Below, piece after piece: positions 1-5,730 of a stretch of DNA of 13,459 bases. Below the pieces are notes generated by a model. The model ran no database searches, was not told where the DNA came from, and saw only the letters and a list, made by a program, of their open reading frames with translations. Made by a program: the position numbers and the translations under genes. This DNA comes from an uncultured Oscillospiraceae bacterium (GTDB lineage Bacteria; Bacillota; Clostridia; Oscillospirales; Oscillospiraceae), in the NCBI GenBank assembly GCA_944385305.1, contig CALWWS010000256.1, positions 1 to 13,459 of the forward strand, in the 5' to 3' direction. Position 1 is the first letter of the stretch, and every line of letters begins with the position of its first letter.

Positions 1-96
1 CATCACGCCCAGAGGGCTTGGACTGAACACGTTGGCGTTCTTCAGCAGCTTAAAAAAGTTTTGCGGGGTTTTTCGCGTGGCCTCTAATTCAAACAT
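1..96 (-). CDS. N-terminus of an unidentified protein, possibly an amidohydrolase (isoaspartyl dipeptidase-like)
   Basis: Partial gene: the first 32 codons are present and the rest lies beyond the left edge. The ATG at 96 comes 3 nt after the stop of the hydratase gene and has a purine-rich ribosome site (AAGGAAGGAGCG) inside that gene's last codons, so it is very likely the third gene of the same operon. The visible residues contain LLKNANVFSPSPLGVM. That pattern (short strand, 'A-x-x-Y/F-x-P-x-x-x-G') resembles the first beta strand of metal-dependent amidohydrolases such as isoaspartyl dipeptidase (IadA). No catalytic motif is within the window, so this assignment is a guess from about 16 residues. 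That a gene starts here is well supported; its function is not. Confidence 0.6.
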   Translation of the reverse strand, partial: MFELEATRKTPQNFFKLLKNANVFSPSPLGVM

Positions 97-99
97 GGT

Positions 100-912
100 T
101 TACGCTCCTTCCTTGTTTTCTTTGGCAAAGCATACTTTTACAGTGCCGATGCCGTTTCCGAAATGTGCGTAGATGCACTCGCCGGGCGCGGCCTCGTGCA
201 TCATGGTGATAGATCCGGAGAGGATGATCTCTCCCGCCCGCAGGGATACGCCGTATTCCGCCAGCTTGTTGGCCAGCCAGGCGACAGACTCCACCGGGTT
301 GCCATAGACGGTGGAGGAGCAGGCGGTATCAATGGGAAGCCCGTTTTTTTCCACCACCACCCCCACCGTGCGGAAATCCAGGCCCATGACGTCGGTGAGC
401 TTGGAGCCTAAAACCACCTTGCCGCAGGCGGCGTTGTCGCAGATGCTGTCCTTGACCGATTTGCACAAAGGCCAGAAGCGGCGCTCCACCACTTCAATGG
501 CGGGCAGAACGCCCAGGGTGCAGGCCAGAACCTGTCCTGCGGTGACGCCGGGGCCGCTGAGATCGTGCTTGAGGACAAAGGCCAGCTCGCACTCTATGTT
601 GGGTACTCCGGTCAGCTGGGCGGGGGTGATGGGCCGATCCTGTCCCGCCAGAACTCCGTCGGTTATATGGCCGTAGTCCGGCTCGTGAATGCCCCGGTAG
701 GCCTGGACCGCCAGGTTGGTCAGGCCGATTTTTTTCCCTACCACCCGCTGCCCGGCGGCCTGCTTGAGGGCCACAGCGGCCAGCTGAATCCGGTAGGCGT
801 CCTCGTAGCTCATATCAGGATATCCGTTTTCTGTAAAGGCGGGGATGGGCGTATGAGTCATTTCCGCTTGATAGATCTGCTCTGCCAGCCGGCGAATAAC
901 GGCTTCCTCCAT
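100..912 (-). CDS. 2-keto-4-pentenoate hydratase family protein (MhpD-like)
   Basis: 270 residues, the usual length for the 2-oxopent-4-enoate hydratase/4-oxalocrotonate decarboxylase family in the fumarylacetoacetase superfamily. Known members add water to 2-oxopent-4-enoate (or a dicarboxylate homologue) to give 4-hydroxy-2-oxo acids, or decarboxylate 4-oxalocrotonate; they are cytosolic and Mg/Mn-dependent. Seen here: GKKIGLT (59-65), the PDYGHI loop (78-83), the metal-binding E107-x-E109 in NIECELAFVL, a third acidic ligand E140 in LPAIEVVE, and the C-terminal NPVESVAWLANKLAEYG and GEIILSGS. These match the E-x-E...E ligand set of MhpD. The ATG abuts the stop of the upstream aldolase gene with no gap and has GAGGAGG 8 nt upstream, so the two are probably translationally coupled. 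The true substrate is unknown. A product of the 4-hydroxy-2-oxo type would suit a pyruvate-releasing aldolase encoded next door (inference). Confidence 0.88.
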   Translation of the reverse strand: MEEAVIRRLAEQIYQAEMTHTPIPAFTENGYPDMSYEDAYRIQLAAVALKQAAGQRVVGKKIGLTNLAVQAYRGIHEPDYGHITDGVLAGQDRPITPAQLTGVPNIECELAFVLKHDLSGPGVTAGQVLACTLGVLPAIEVVERRFWPLCKSVKDSICDNAACGKVVLGSKLTDVMGLDFRTVGVVVEKNGLPIDTACSSTVYGNPVESVAWLANKLAEYGVSLRAGEIILSGSITMMHEAAPGECIYAHFGNGIGTVKVCFAKENKEGA

Positions 913-1827
913 TTATATCGCCTCCTCTTTTGAAAGCTGCTCCTCGAGCCAGGCAATCTGACGGTCAATCCGGGTCTGCTCCTCGGGAAGGACAAAGTCC
1001 TGGGGCGCATACACATCCGGCCGGGTAAAGCCCAGCGTGGAGATGGCGTACTTTGCCGCCGCGGTGGCGTTTTTGCTCATGGAGAGAATTTTGGAACTCT
1101 CCCGCACCAGCGCGTCCAGAGCCACAGTGCGCGCCACGTCGCGCCGGGCGGCCGCCCGGTAGGCCATGGCGAACAGGCGGGGGAAGCGGGCGGCCAGGGT
1201 GGGAACAAAGCCGTCTGCGCCCATCAGAACAGAGGGGAGGCCCAAGGGCGTGACGCCCTGCAGACAGCAGAAGGAGGTCGCGCCCAGCTCGGCTACGACC
1301 TGGGCAAAGGCGCCGTAAGAGCCGGAGCTGTCCTTGTAGCCTGCGATGTGATCAAACTGGGCAATGCGCAGGACTGTGTCCGCCCGTATGTTTTCGCCGG
1401 TGAAAAGGGGGATGTTGTAGATGAAGATGTCAATGCTGCTGGCCTTGCAGATGGCCTCAAAGTGACGGATGGTCTCATCCTGGGAGGTGTGTCTGTCATA
1501 AAAGACAGGGGTTACGGCGGCGCAGGTGCCGCCCAGCTGTTCCAGCCGTTTGAGGTTATCAATGACCCGGGCTGTGCTGGTGTCCATAATCCCTGCGATA
1601 ACAGGAACACGTCCGCCTGCCTGGCGCAGAACGATGGATATGGCACGATCCCGCTCGCTTTGGGACATGGACATGGTCTCGCCGTTGCTTCCGGCCACAA
1701 AGATACCGTCCACCCCTCCTTCTATGCAGAAGTCCACAAGCTTGCAAAAGCCCTCTTCGTCCACCCGCTCGTGCCTGTCAATGGGAGTGATGATTGGGGG
1801 GATAATGCCCTGATAGTGCTTTTTCAC
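913..1827 (-). CDS. DHDPS/N-acetylneuraminate lyase-family aldolase, not a true DapA
   Basis: 304 residues from the GTG at 1827. The fold family uses a class I Schiff-base mechanism on pyruvate or related 2-oxo acids. Seen: GSNGE (46-50) in place of the usual GTTGE/GSTGE loop, the catalytic Tyr137 in YNIP, and the Schiff-base Lys165 in GYKDSSG; Tyr and Lys match E. coli DapA Y133 and K161. The arginine after YNxP-S that binds aspartate semialdehyde in DapA (R138) is Phe here (YNIPLFTG), so lysine biosynthesis is unlikely. Pyruvate aldolase work on a 4-hydroxy-2-oxo acid fits the neighbouring hydratase (inference). Start choice: the predicted sigma-54 transcript begins near 1866, which rules out the upstream in-frame ATG at 2070. 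GTG 1839 has GAGAGG only 2 nt upstream, while GTG 1827 has AAAGG 4 nt upstream and gives a normal N-terminus; 1839 remains possible. Confidence 0.87.
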   Translation of the reverse strand: MKKHYQGIIPPIITPIDRHERVDEEGFCKLVDFCIEGGVDGIFVAGSNGETMSMSQSERDRAISIVLRQAGGRVPVIAGIMDTSTARVIDNLKRLEQLGGTCAAVTPVFYDRHTSQDETIRHFEAICKASSIDIFIYNIPLFTGENIRADTVLRIAQFDHIAGYKDSSGSYGAFAQVVAELGATSFCCLQGVTPLGLPSVLMGADGFVPTLAARFPRLFAMAYRAAARRDVARTVALDALVRESSKILSMSKNATAAAKYAISTLGFTRPDVYAPQDFVLPEEQTRIDRQIAWLEEQLSKEEAI

Positions 1828-1876
1828 GCTGCCTTTCACATCCTCTCTTGAGAAGTCAACTTCCGGCTTTATACTA

Positions 1877-1893
1877 AGCAAACAGGATACCAA
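1877..1893 (-). promoter_or_regulatory. Sigma-54 (-24/-12) promoter for the aldolase-hydratase operon
   Basis: On the minus strand the sequence reads TTGGTATCCTGTTTGCT. It has the invariant GG and GC separated by exactly 10 nt, the T before GG, the A of TGGCAC and a full TTGCT -12 block (consensus YTGGCACGrNNNTTGCW). The predicted start point is near 1866, about 40 nt before the GTG start of the aldolase. A sigma-54-type activator is encoded divergently, which strongly supports the call. Confidence 0.8.
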
Positions 1894-1957
1894 TTCCTCG
1901 GAATGCTGCAAAAGGGGAGGAAAGAAGGGAAAAGGCAGAAAGAAATTACTTTTTTTT

Positions 1958-1995
1958 TCATATCGCCTCCCTGAAGCAGCAGGGCGGCGATGTGA
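1958..1995. promoter_or_regulatory. Inverted repeat, probable upstream activator site for the sigma-54 activator
   Basis: Two 16-nt arms (TCATATCGCCTCCCTG at 1958-1973 and CAGGGCGGCGATGTGA at 1980-1995) pair at 14 of 16 positions across a 6-nt spacer. The centre is about 110 bp upstream of the predicted start point of the minus-strand operon, the classical position of an enhancer for a sigma-54 activator. It lies outside both predicted transcripts, so a role as DNA site is more likely than as RNA hairpin. The T-run is on the wrong side for a terminator on either strand. Confidence 0.65.
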
Positions 1996-2028
1996 AAGAA
2001 CAGAAAAGAGGTTGCAAATTTGAAAAAT

Positions 2029-2063
2029 ATATTGCAAAATAAAAATGCAGAATGCAATATAAT
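2029..2063 (+). promoter_or_regulatory. Promoter region of the activator gene with AT-rich inverted repeat
   Basis: A perfect -10 TATAAT is at 2058-2063. The best -35, TTGCAA at 2032-2037, is 20 nt away, longer than usual, so this may need help from an activator. ATATTGCA (2029-2036) is repeated inverted as TGCAATAT (2053-2060), overlapping the -10, and TTGCAAA also occurs at 2012-2018. This could be an operator for autoregulation or a second activator site. The predicted transcript starts near 2070, just ahead of the chosen GTG start. Confidence 0.5.
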
Positions 2064-2097
2064 GGGCCAAACCTACAGACTGATGGAGGAGATGACC

Positions 2098-3999
2098 GTG
2101 ACCGATTACAGCATCGCTTTTATCCTCTCCAGTAAGCTGGTGAGCAACTCCACGCGAAAGGCCTTAAGCCGGCTGAAACTGACCTATCCCGTGTACGCGC
2201 TGTCCATGAAAGACGCGCTGAAAAAAGCCAGAGATTTGATTGACCGGCACGGCACACAGGTCATTGTCAGCCGGGGAAAGACCTGCGACTTTTTGCAGCA
2301 GAATCTGGAGAGCCAGGTTATGGAAATGCCCTTCAGCAGCCTGAATGCGGCGTTTGTGGTACAGCAGGCCCTGCGGCACTCGGAAAAGATTGTCCACATC
2401 GGCACCAAACGGCTCAATCATTATGTCAGAGAGAGCCTGAAGCTGTTGGGCTATCCCCCGGATTTGATTGCCTTTTACCCCATTACCGACGACGGCCCTA
2501 TCAGTCAGTTGGTGCAAAAGGGCGTCGATGCGGGATTTGAGGTGTTTGTAGGCGGGGTGGTAGTGGCCAGCCAGGCAGAAAAATTGGGGAAATATGCCAT
2601 TGAATTCGGCGTGGATGAGCAGATTGTTGAGCTCACCATCCGCAATGCCGAGATGATGCTGCGGAGAATTATTGAAGAGAAGGAGAAGCAGGAGATTATT
2701 CGCATGATCCTCTTCTCCTCCACGGAGCCGCTGGTGGCGGTAAACGCAAAGCAGGAGATTATGCTCTCCAACCTGGCCTTTTCCAACATAGTGGGCTGCC
2801 CGCCGGAGGAGCTGCACGGAAGCCCCTTTGACCCGCTGCTCAAGCAGCACCACATCTATGACGCCATGGACGGCGGCGGAGCAGAGGATCCTGAGGCCGT
2901 ACATGTTATTATGAACCGGTCGCCTGTGCTTGTGAACGGGGCAAATTTTGGAAGTGTGATTACCATGCAGCGGTCGGAGCAAATCCAGCAGCTGGAGTAT
3001 CAGCTGCGCCAAAGTCTCTATACACGGGGCCTGACCGCCAAGCACACCTTTGCCGACATCATCGGAAACAGCCCGGCCATGCAGAATGTGCGCATACAGG
3101 CAATCAACTACGCAAAGTGCAGCGGCACTGTGCTGATCTCCGGGGAGAGCGGCACGGGAAAGGAGCTGTTTGCCCAGAGTATCCACAATGCCAGCAGGAG
3201 AAGCGGACAGCCCTTTGTGGCGATCAACTGCGCCTCCCTGCCTGCATCTTTGATTGAGAGCGAACTGTTTGGCTATGTGGGCGGCGCGTTTTCCGGGGCC
3301 AAAAAGGAAGGAAAAATCGGGTTGTTTGAGCTGGCCAATCAGGGAACCTTGTTTTTGGATGAGATCAGTGAGATCCCCATTGAAATGCAGGCCAAGCTGC
3401 TGCGTGCCATTCAGGAGGGGGAGATCCTGCGCATCGGCAGCGACAAGCTCACCCGGGTGGATGTGCGTATCATTTGCTCCACCAACCGTGAGCTCAAGGA
3501 GCAGTGCAGGCAGGGCAAGTTCCGGGAGGATCTCTACTACCGGATTTGCGTGCTGGAGCTGCTCCTTCCGCCCCTCCGGGAAAGGCTGGAGGATCTGCCC
3601 ATGCTCTGCTATAATCTGCTTATGCGCCACAATAAGCGCTACCATAAAAATATAACCTCCATCCAGCCGGAGGTGCTGCGCCTGCTCAGTCAGCGGGATT
3701 TGGGCGGCAATGTGCGGGAGCTGAGCAATCTCATTGAGAGGATGGTCATTCTGGCCACCGGGAGCAGCATTGATATGGAAACTCTGCGAAGCAGCGGACT
3801 GATACCGGCAGAGCGGGACAGCGCGGAAAAGGGCGTGCCGGTGAGCGGGGAAACCTACAATTTGAAGCACGGCGAACGGGAGACAATCCTGGCGGCGCTG
3901 GAGCAGGCGGGCAACCGGCGCCAGGCGGCTGCGCGGCTGCTGGGTATTCACCCCTCCACCCTGTGGAGAAAGATGAAAAAGTACGGTATGATAAGCTGA
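2098..3999 (+). CDS. Sigma-54-dependent transcriptional activator, PrpR_N-PAS-AAA+-Fis architecture
   Basis: 633 residues. The N-terminal ~190 residues resemble the PrpR_N sensor domain (EKIVHIGTKRLNHYV; DAGFEVFVGGVVVASQAEK), a coiled stretch with EEKEKQE follows, then a PAS-like domain (about 203-290). The AAA+ domain (about 320-560) has Walker A GESGTGKE (349-356), the sigma-54 contact loop as GAFSGA (396-401, usual GAFTGA), Walker B TLFLDE (417-422) and the FREDLYYR segment. The C-terminus (about 595-633) is a Fis-type helix-turn-helix (NRRQAAARLLGIHPSTLWRKMKKYG). It should bind an enhancer and remodel sigma-54 polymerase in response to a small ligand, perhaps an organic acid (inference). 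The GTG at 2098 has GGAGGAG 6 nt upstream and follows a predicted start point near 2070; in-frame ATGs at 2083 and 2092 lack a well-placed site. It is divergent from the operon it probably controls. Confidence 0.93.
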   Translation: MTDYSIAFILSSKLVSNSTRKALSRLKLTYPVYALSMKDALKKARDLIDRHGTQVIVSRGKTCDFLQQNLESQVMEMPFSSLNAAFVVQQALRHSEKIVHIGTKRLNHYVRESLKLLGYPPDLIAFYPITDDGPISQLVQKGVDAGFEVFVGGVVVASQAEKLGKYAIEFGVDEQIVELTIRNAEMMLRRIIEEKEKQEIIRMILFSSTEPLVAVNAKQEIMLSNLAFSNIVGCPPEELHGSPFDPLLKQHHIYDAMDGGGAEDPEAVHVIMNRSPVLVNGANFGSVITMQRSEQIQQLEYQLRQSLYTRGLTAKHTFADIIGNSPAMQNVRIQAINYAKCSGTVLISGESGTGKELFAQSIHNASRRSGQPFVAINCASLPASLIESELFGYVGGAFSGAKKEGKIGLFELANQGTLFLDEISEIPIEMQAKLLRAIQEGEILRIGSDKLTRVDVRIICSTNRELKEQCRQGKFREDLYYRICVLELLLPPLRERLEDLPMLCYNLLMRHNKRYHKNITSIQPEVLRLLSQRDLGGNVRELSNLIERMVILATGSSIDMETLRSSGLIPAERDSAEKGVPVSGETYNLKHGERETILAALEQAGNRRQAAARLLGIHPSTLWRKMKKYGMIS

Positions 4000-4047
4000 A
4001 GAGACTGCTTGCCGACGGGGTATCATCCCACCGGCAAGCAGTCTCTT
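3999..4047 (+). terminator. Hairpin at the end of the activator gene
   Basis: A 16-bp stem (AAGAGACTGCTTGCCG, 3999-4014, with CGGCAAGCAGTCTCTT, 4032-4047) begins at the last base of the stop codon. The loop is 17 nt. The T-tract is poor beyond the stem end, so termination may be partial, but a strong stem right after a stop codon is typical. Confidence 0.65.
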
Positions 4048-4053
4048 ATGGAA

Positions 4054-4097
4054 AACACAGAGGCGGCCTGTCCCGAAGGACAGGCCGCCTCTGTGTT
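4054..4097 (-). terminator. Perfect 20-bp hairpin terminator with UUCG loop
   Basis: Arms 4054-4073 and 4078-4097 are perfectly complementary over 20 bp. Read on the minus strand the loop is TTCG closed by C-G, the extra-stable tetraloop, and the stem runs into TTTTCC, so it is a textbook terminator for the DUF3793-flavodoxin-DtxR-like operon, whose last stop is 23 nt away. Read on the plus strand the loop is CGAA and it can back up the previous hairpin. Confidence 0.88.
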
Positions 4098-4119
4098 AGG
4101 AAGGAACCACTGGTCAGGC

Positions 4120-4533
4120 TCATATCGCCGCAAGGTGAACCCGGTCGGTCAGAAGCTGACGCTGGATCTCTTCCATGCTCTGAGGGGAGAGACAGTACAT
4201 GCAGCTGGCCGCGTCCGACTGGGCCACCTGGGCGTCCACCCCCAGGTAGGTGGTAAAATAGGTCTCCAGCATGGCACGCCGTGTGTAGTAGAGGTTTGCC
4301 TGCCGGATGCCGGCGGAGGTGAGGCGTACACTGCCGTAGTAGCGCTTCTCCACCAGGCGGGATTTGATCAGGCTGTGGAGCATGTGGGAGACGCTGGCGG
4401 GAGTGACCGCCAGGGCTCTGGCAATCTCCACCGAGCGGACGGGGTGGCCCCCGTCGCTGAGCTCGTAGATGGTCAGCAGGTAGCGGATGGCCGCCTGGGA
4501 GAGCTCCATCTCCGTGTTGTTGTTATTCTCCAT
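4120..4533 (-). CDS. DtxR-family-like protein lacking all canonical metal ligands
   Basis: 137 residues. It keeps the DtxR/MntR plan: a winged helix-turn-helix (EIARALAVTPASVSHMLHSLIKSRLVE, about 36-62; wing with RLTSAG) and a short dimerisation region, without the C-terminal SH3-like domain. It aligns almost without gaps to the other DtxR-type protein in this window (5731-6111), and at every metal position the ligand is gone: Asp to Arg17, Glu to Leu20, His to Arg86, Cys to Ala109, Glu to Met112, His to Tyr113. New cysteines (C111, C114) stand in the old metal segment SCMYC. It probably still binds DNA but should not respond to Fe/Mn in the usual way; another signal, or none, is possible (inference). 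The ATG has GAGGA 7 nt upstream, overlapping the flavodoxin stop, so it is the third gene of the operon. The longer frame to 4770 is a shadow over flavodoxin. Confidence 0.85.
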   Translation of the reverse strand: MENNNNTEMELSQAAIRYLLTIYELSDGGHPVRSVEIARALAVTPASVSHMLHSLIKSRLVEKRYYGSVRLTSAGIRQANLYYTRRAMLETYFTTYLGVDAQVAQSDAASCMYCLSPQSMEEIQRQLLTDRVHLAAI

Positions 4534-4543
4534 GTTCGTTTCC

Positions 4544-4975
4544 TCAGGCGGTGGCCAGGTCGCGGCCCAGGGCGCGGCAGGCCTCCAGGTCGTCCGGGCC
4601 GGGGGCCTCGTTGCAGATGAGACCCTCGGGGCAGCACAGACTGGCTCCCCGATCCTCCGTGCGCTGGTACCAGTCCCGCATCCACTGACCGTCCCCCCAG
4701 CCGTAGGAGCCGAAGAGAACCACCTTTTTCCCGGACAGACGGCCCTCCAGGGCGGTGAAAAAGGGCTCAAACTCCGCCTCCTCCAGCACCTCCGCCCCCA
4801 TGGCGGAGCAGCCCAGGGCCAGCCGGTCGTATTTGGCGGCCTCCTCAGGGCCGATCTCGGACACCTGAAACAGCTCCGCCTGGGCTCCCGCCGCTGCCGC
4901 GCCCTCCGCCACCGCCTGGGCCATGGCGCCGGTGTTGCCCGTGCCCGTCCAGTAAATCACAGCCAGTTTGCTCAT
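4544..4975 (-). CDS. Flavodoxin (short-chain)
   Basis: 143 residues, the size of a short-chain flavodoxin. It carries FMN as a one-electron carrier in the cytosol and commonly replaces ferredoxin when iron is scarce. Seen: the phosphate-binding loop TGTGNT (10-15) after the first strand KLAVIYW, and the second FMN loop GSYGWGDGQWM near residues 89-99 with aromatic residues positioned to stack on the flavin. The ATG at 4975 has GGAGGTG 6 nt upstream; an in-frame ATG at 4990 does not. It lies 56 nt after the DUF3793 stop and 10 nt before the DtxR-like start. Iron-box-like palindromes upstream of the operon agree with iron-responsive expression. Confidence 0.93.
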   Translation of the reverse strand: MSKLAVIYWTGTGNTGAMAQAVAEGAAAAGAQAELFQVSEIGPEEAAKYDRLALGCSAMGAEVLEEAEFEPFFTALEGRLSGKKVVLFGSYGWGDGQWMRDWYQRTEDRGASLCCPEGLICNEAPGPDDLEACRALGRDLATA

Positions 4976-5031
4976 GGTCAGCACCTCCATAAATCATAAA
5001 AAGTTATCTTCATTTCCGTATTTTTCCGCCG

Positions 5032-5613
5032 CTAAGCTGCCGCCGGCAGCTCCCCGCCAAAGAGGCCCAGCAGGGTGTTCCCCGCCTCCAGCCGGGCGCG
5101 CAGGATGTCCCGGCAGCGGTCAAAGCGCTGGAAGCAGCGGCGGGCCTGCTGCTCATTGTGATAGACCTTCCAGTAGCCGCAAAAGGTGCACCCCTCGCCT
5201 CGGTGGGCCAGAAAGCCCAGCACATCCTTGGGGGGATAGCCCAGAAACAGCCCAATCTCATGGGGAAAGCCGCTGTCCCGCAGCAGCCGGCGGCGCAGGT
5301 GGTTGAGCAGCGCGGACAGCTCCGACCCGGCGGGGTAGCCCGCCTGCTCCAGAAGCCGGGCCACATCCTCCCGGGCCAGCCAGCCCGCCAGCCGGGCGGG
5401 GCGGTAGACCAGCAGGAGAAAGCGCCGGTTGCAGCGGCACAGCACCTCAAAGCGTAGCCCCCGGCGCTCCAGCGCCCGGGTATACCAGGCCGCCAGACGG
5501 GAGAGGCGGGGATACTCCGAGGCCGACAGGGAAATGAGGCAGGCGGGCTTGAGCCCGGTGAGAGCGGGGGAGCAGTGGGCCACAACGGCCTGTTCAAAGG
5601 GTGCGGAGTACAT
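5032..5613 (-). CDS. DUF3793 family protein
   Basis: 193 residues, matching from memory the DUF3793 family of Clostridia. Seen: HCSPALTGLKPA (13-24), the strongly conserved block FPHEIGLFLGYPPKDV (116-131), then a CxxC in CTFCGYWKVY (142-151) and an Arg/Cys-rich helix (QARRCFQRFDRCRDIL). There is no signal peptide or membrane segment. The biochemical role of the family is not known to me. Its position first in an operon with flavodoxin, behind the same palindromes as feoA, suggests a job in iron limitation or redox adaptation, and the cysteines might bind metal (inference). The ATG at 5613 has AGGAGGTG about 4 nt upstream. A rival frame over nearly the same span (5010-5597) is rich in Pro/Trp/Cys and is rejected. 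Confidence 0.85.
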   Translation of the reverse strand: MYSAPFEQAVVAHCSPALTGLKPACLISLSASEYPRLSRLAAWYTRALERRGLRFEVLCRCNRRFLLLVYRPARLAGWLAREDVARLLEQAGYPAGSELSALLNHLRRRLLRDSGFPHEIGLFLGYPPKDVLGFLAHRGEGCTFCGYWKVYHNEQQARRCFQRFDRCRDILRARLEAGNTLLGLFGGELPAAA

Positions 5614-5628
5614 GGCGCACCTCCTGTG

Positions 5629-5644
5629 GTTAGTATATACTAAC
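5629..5644. promoter_or_regulatory. Palindromic operator site 1 (GTTAG-N6-CTAAC)
   Basis: GTTAGTATATACTAAC is a perfect 16-bp palindrome in the untranslated leader of the DUF3793 operon, directly upstream of the ribosome site. It shares the GTTAG-N6-CTAAC form with five other sites in this window. Confidence 0.75.
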
Positions 5645-5675
5645 TGGCGAGCGAAAGAAAAAAGGCCGTGCCGCA

Positions 5676-5691
5676 GTTAGCTGTGGCTAAC
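5676..5691. promoter_or_regulatory. Palindromic operator site 2 (GTTAG-N6-CTAAC)
   Basis: GTTAGCTGTGGCTAAC, exact match in both half-sites, lies a few bases downstream of the predicted start point (about 5695) of the DUF3793 operon, well placed for repression. Confidence 0.75.
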
Positions 5692-5701
5692 CTCTGTTTT
5701 C

Positions 5702-5730
5702 AAAATAACACACTTTATTTTTCCTGTCAA
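5702..5730 (-). promoter_or_regulatory. Sigma-A-type promoter of the DUF3793-flavodoxin operon
   Basis: On the minus strand a perfect -35 TTGACA (5730-5725) is followed after 17 nt by TATTTT (5707-5702). Predicted start is near 5695. The -35 directly abuts the stop codon of the upstream repressor gene. Confidence 0.75.

Noticed and set aside
1958..1995. Inverted repeat as a transcription terminator
   Set aside because: The T-run precedes the stem on the plus strand and reads as A-run after it on the minus strand, and neither predicted transcript includes it.
1828..2070. N-terminal extension of the aldolase to an ATG at 2070
   Set aside because: It would translate through the sigma-54 promoter and the inverted repeat, and the extra 81 residues have no family counterpart.
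2164..4026. 620-codon open frame on the minus strand
   Set aside because: It is antisense to the whole sigma-54 activator, is rich in His/Gln/Leu typical of shadow frames in GC-rich genes, and has no ribosome site or recognisable motif.
5010..5597. 195-codon minus-strand frame
   Set aside because: It is in another frame across the DUF3793 gene, rich in Pro, Trp, Cys and Arg, whereas the DUF3793 frame carries recognisable conserved blocks.
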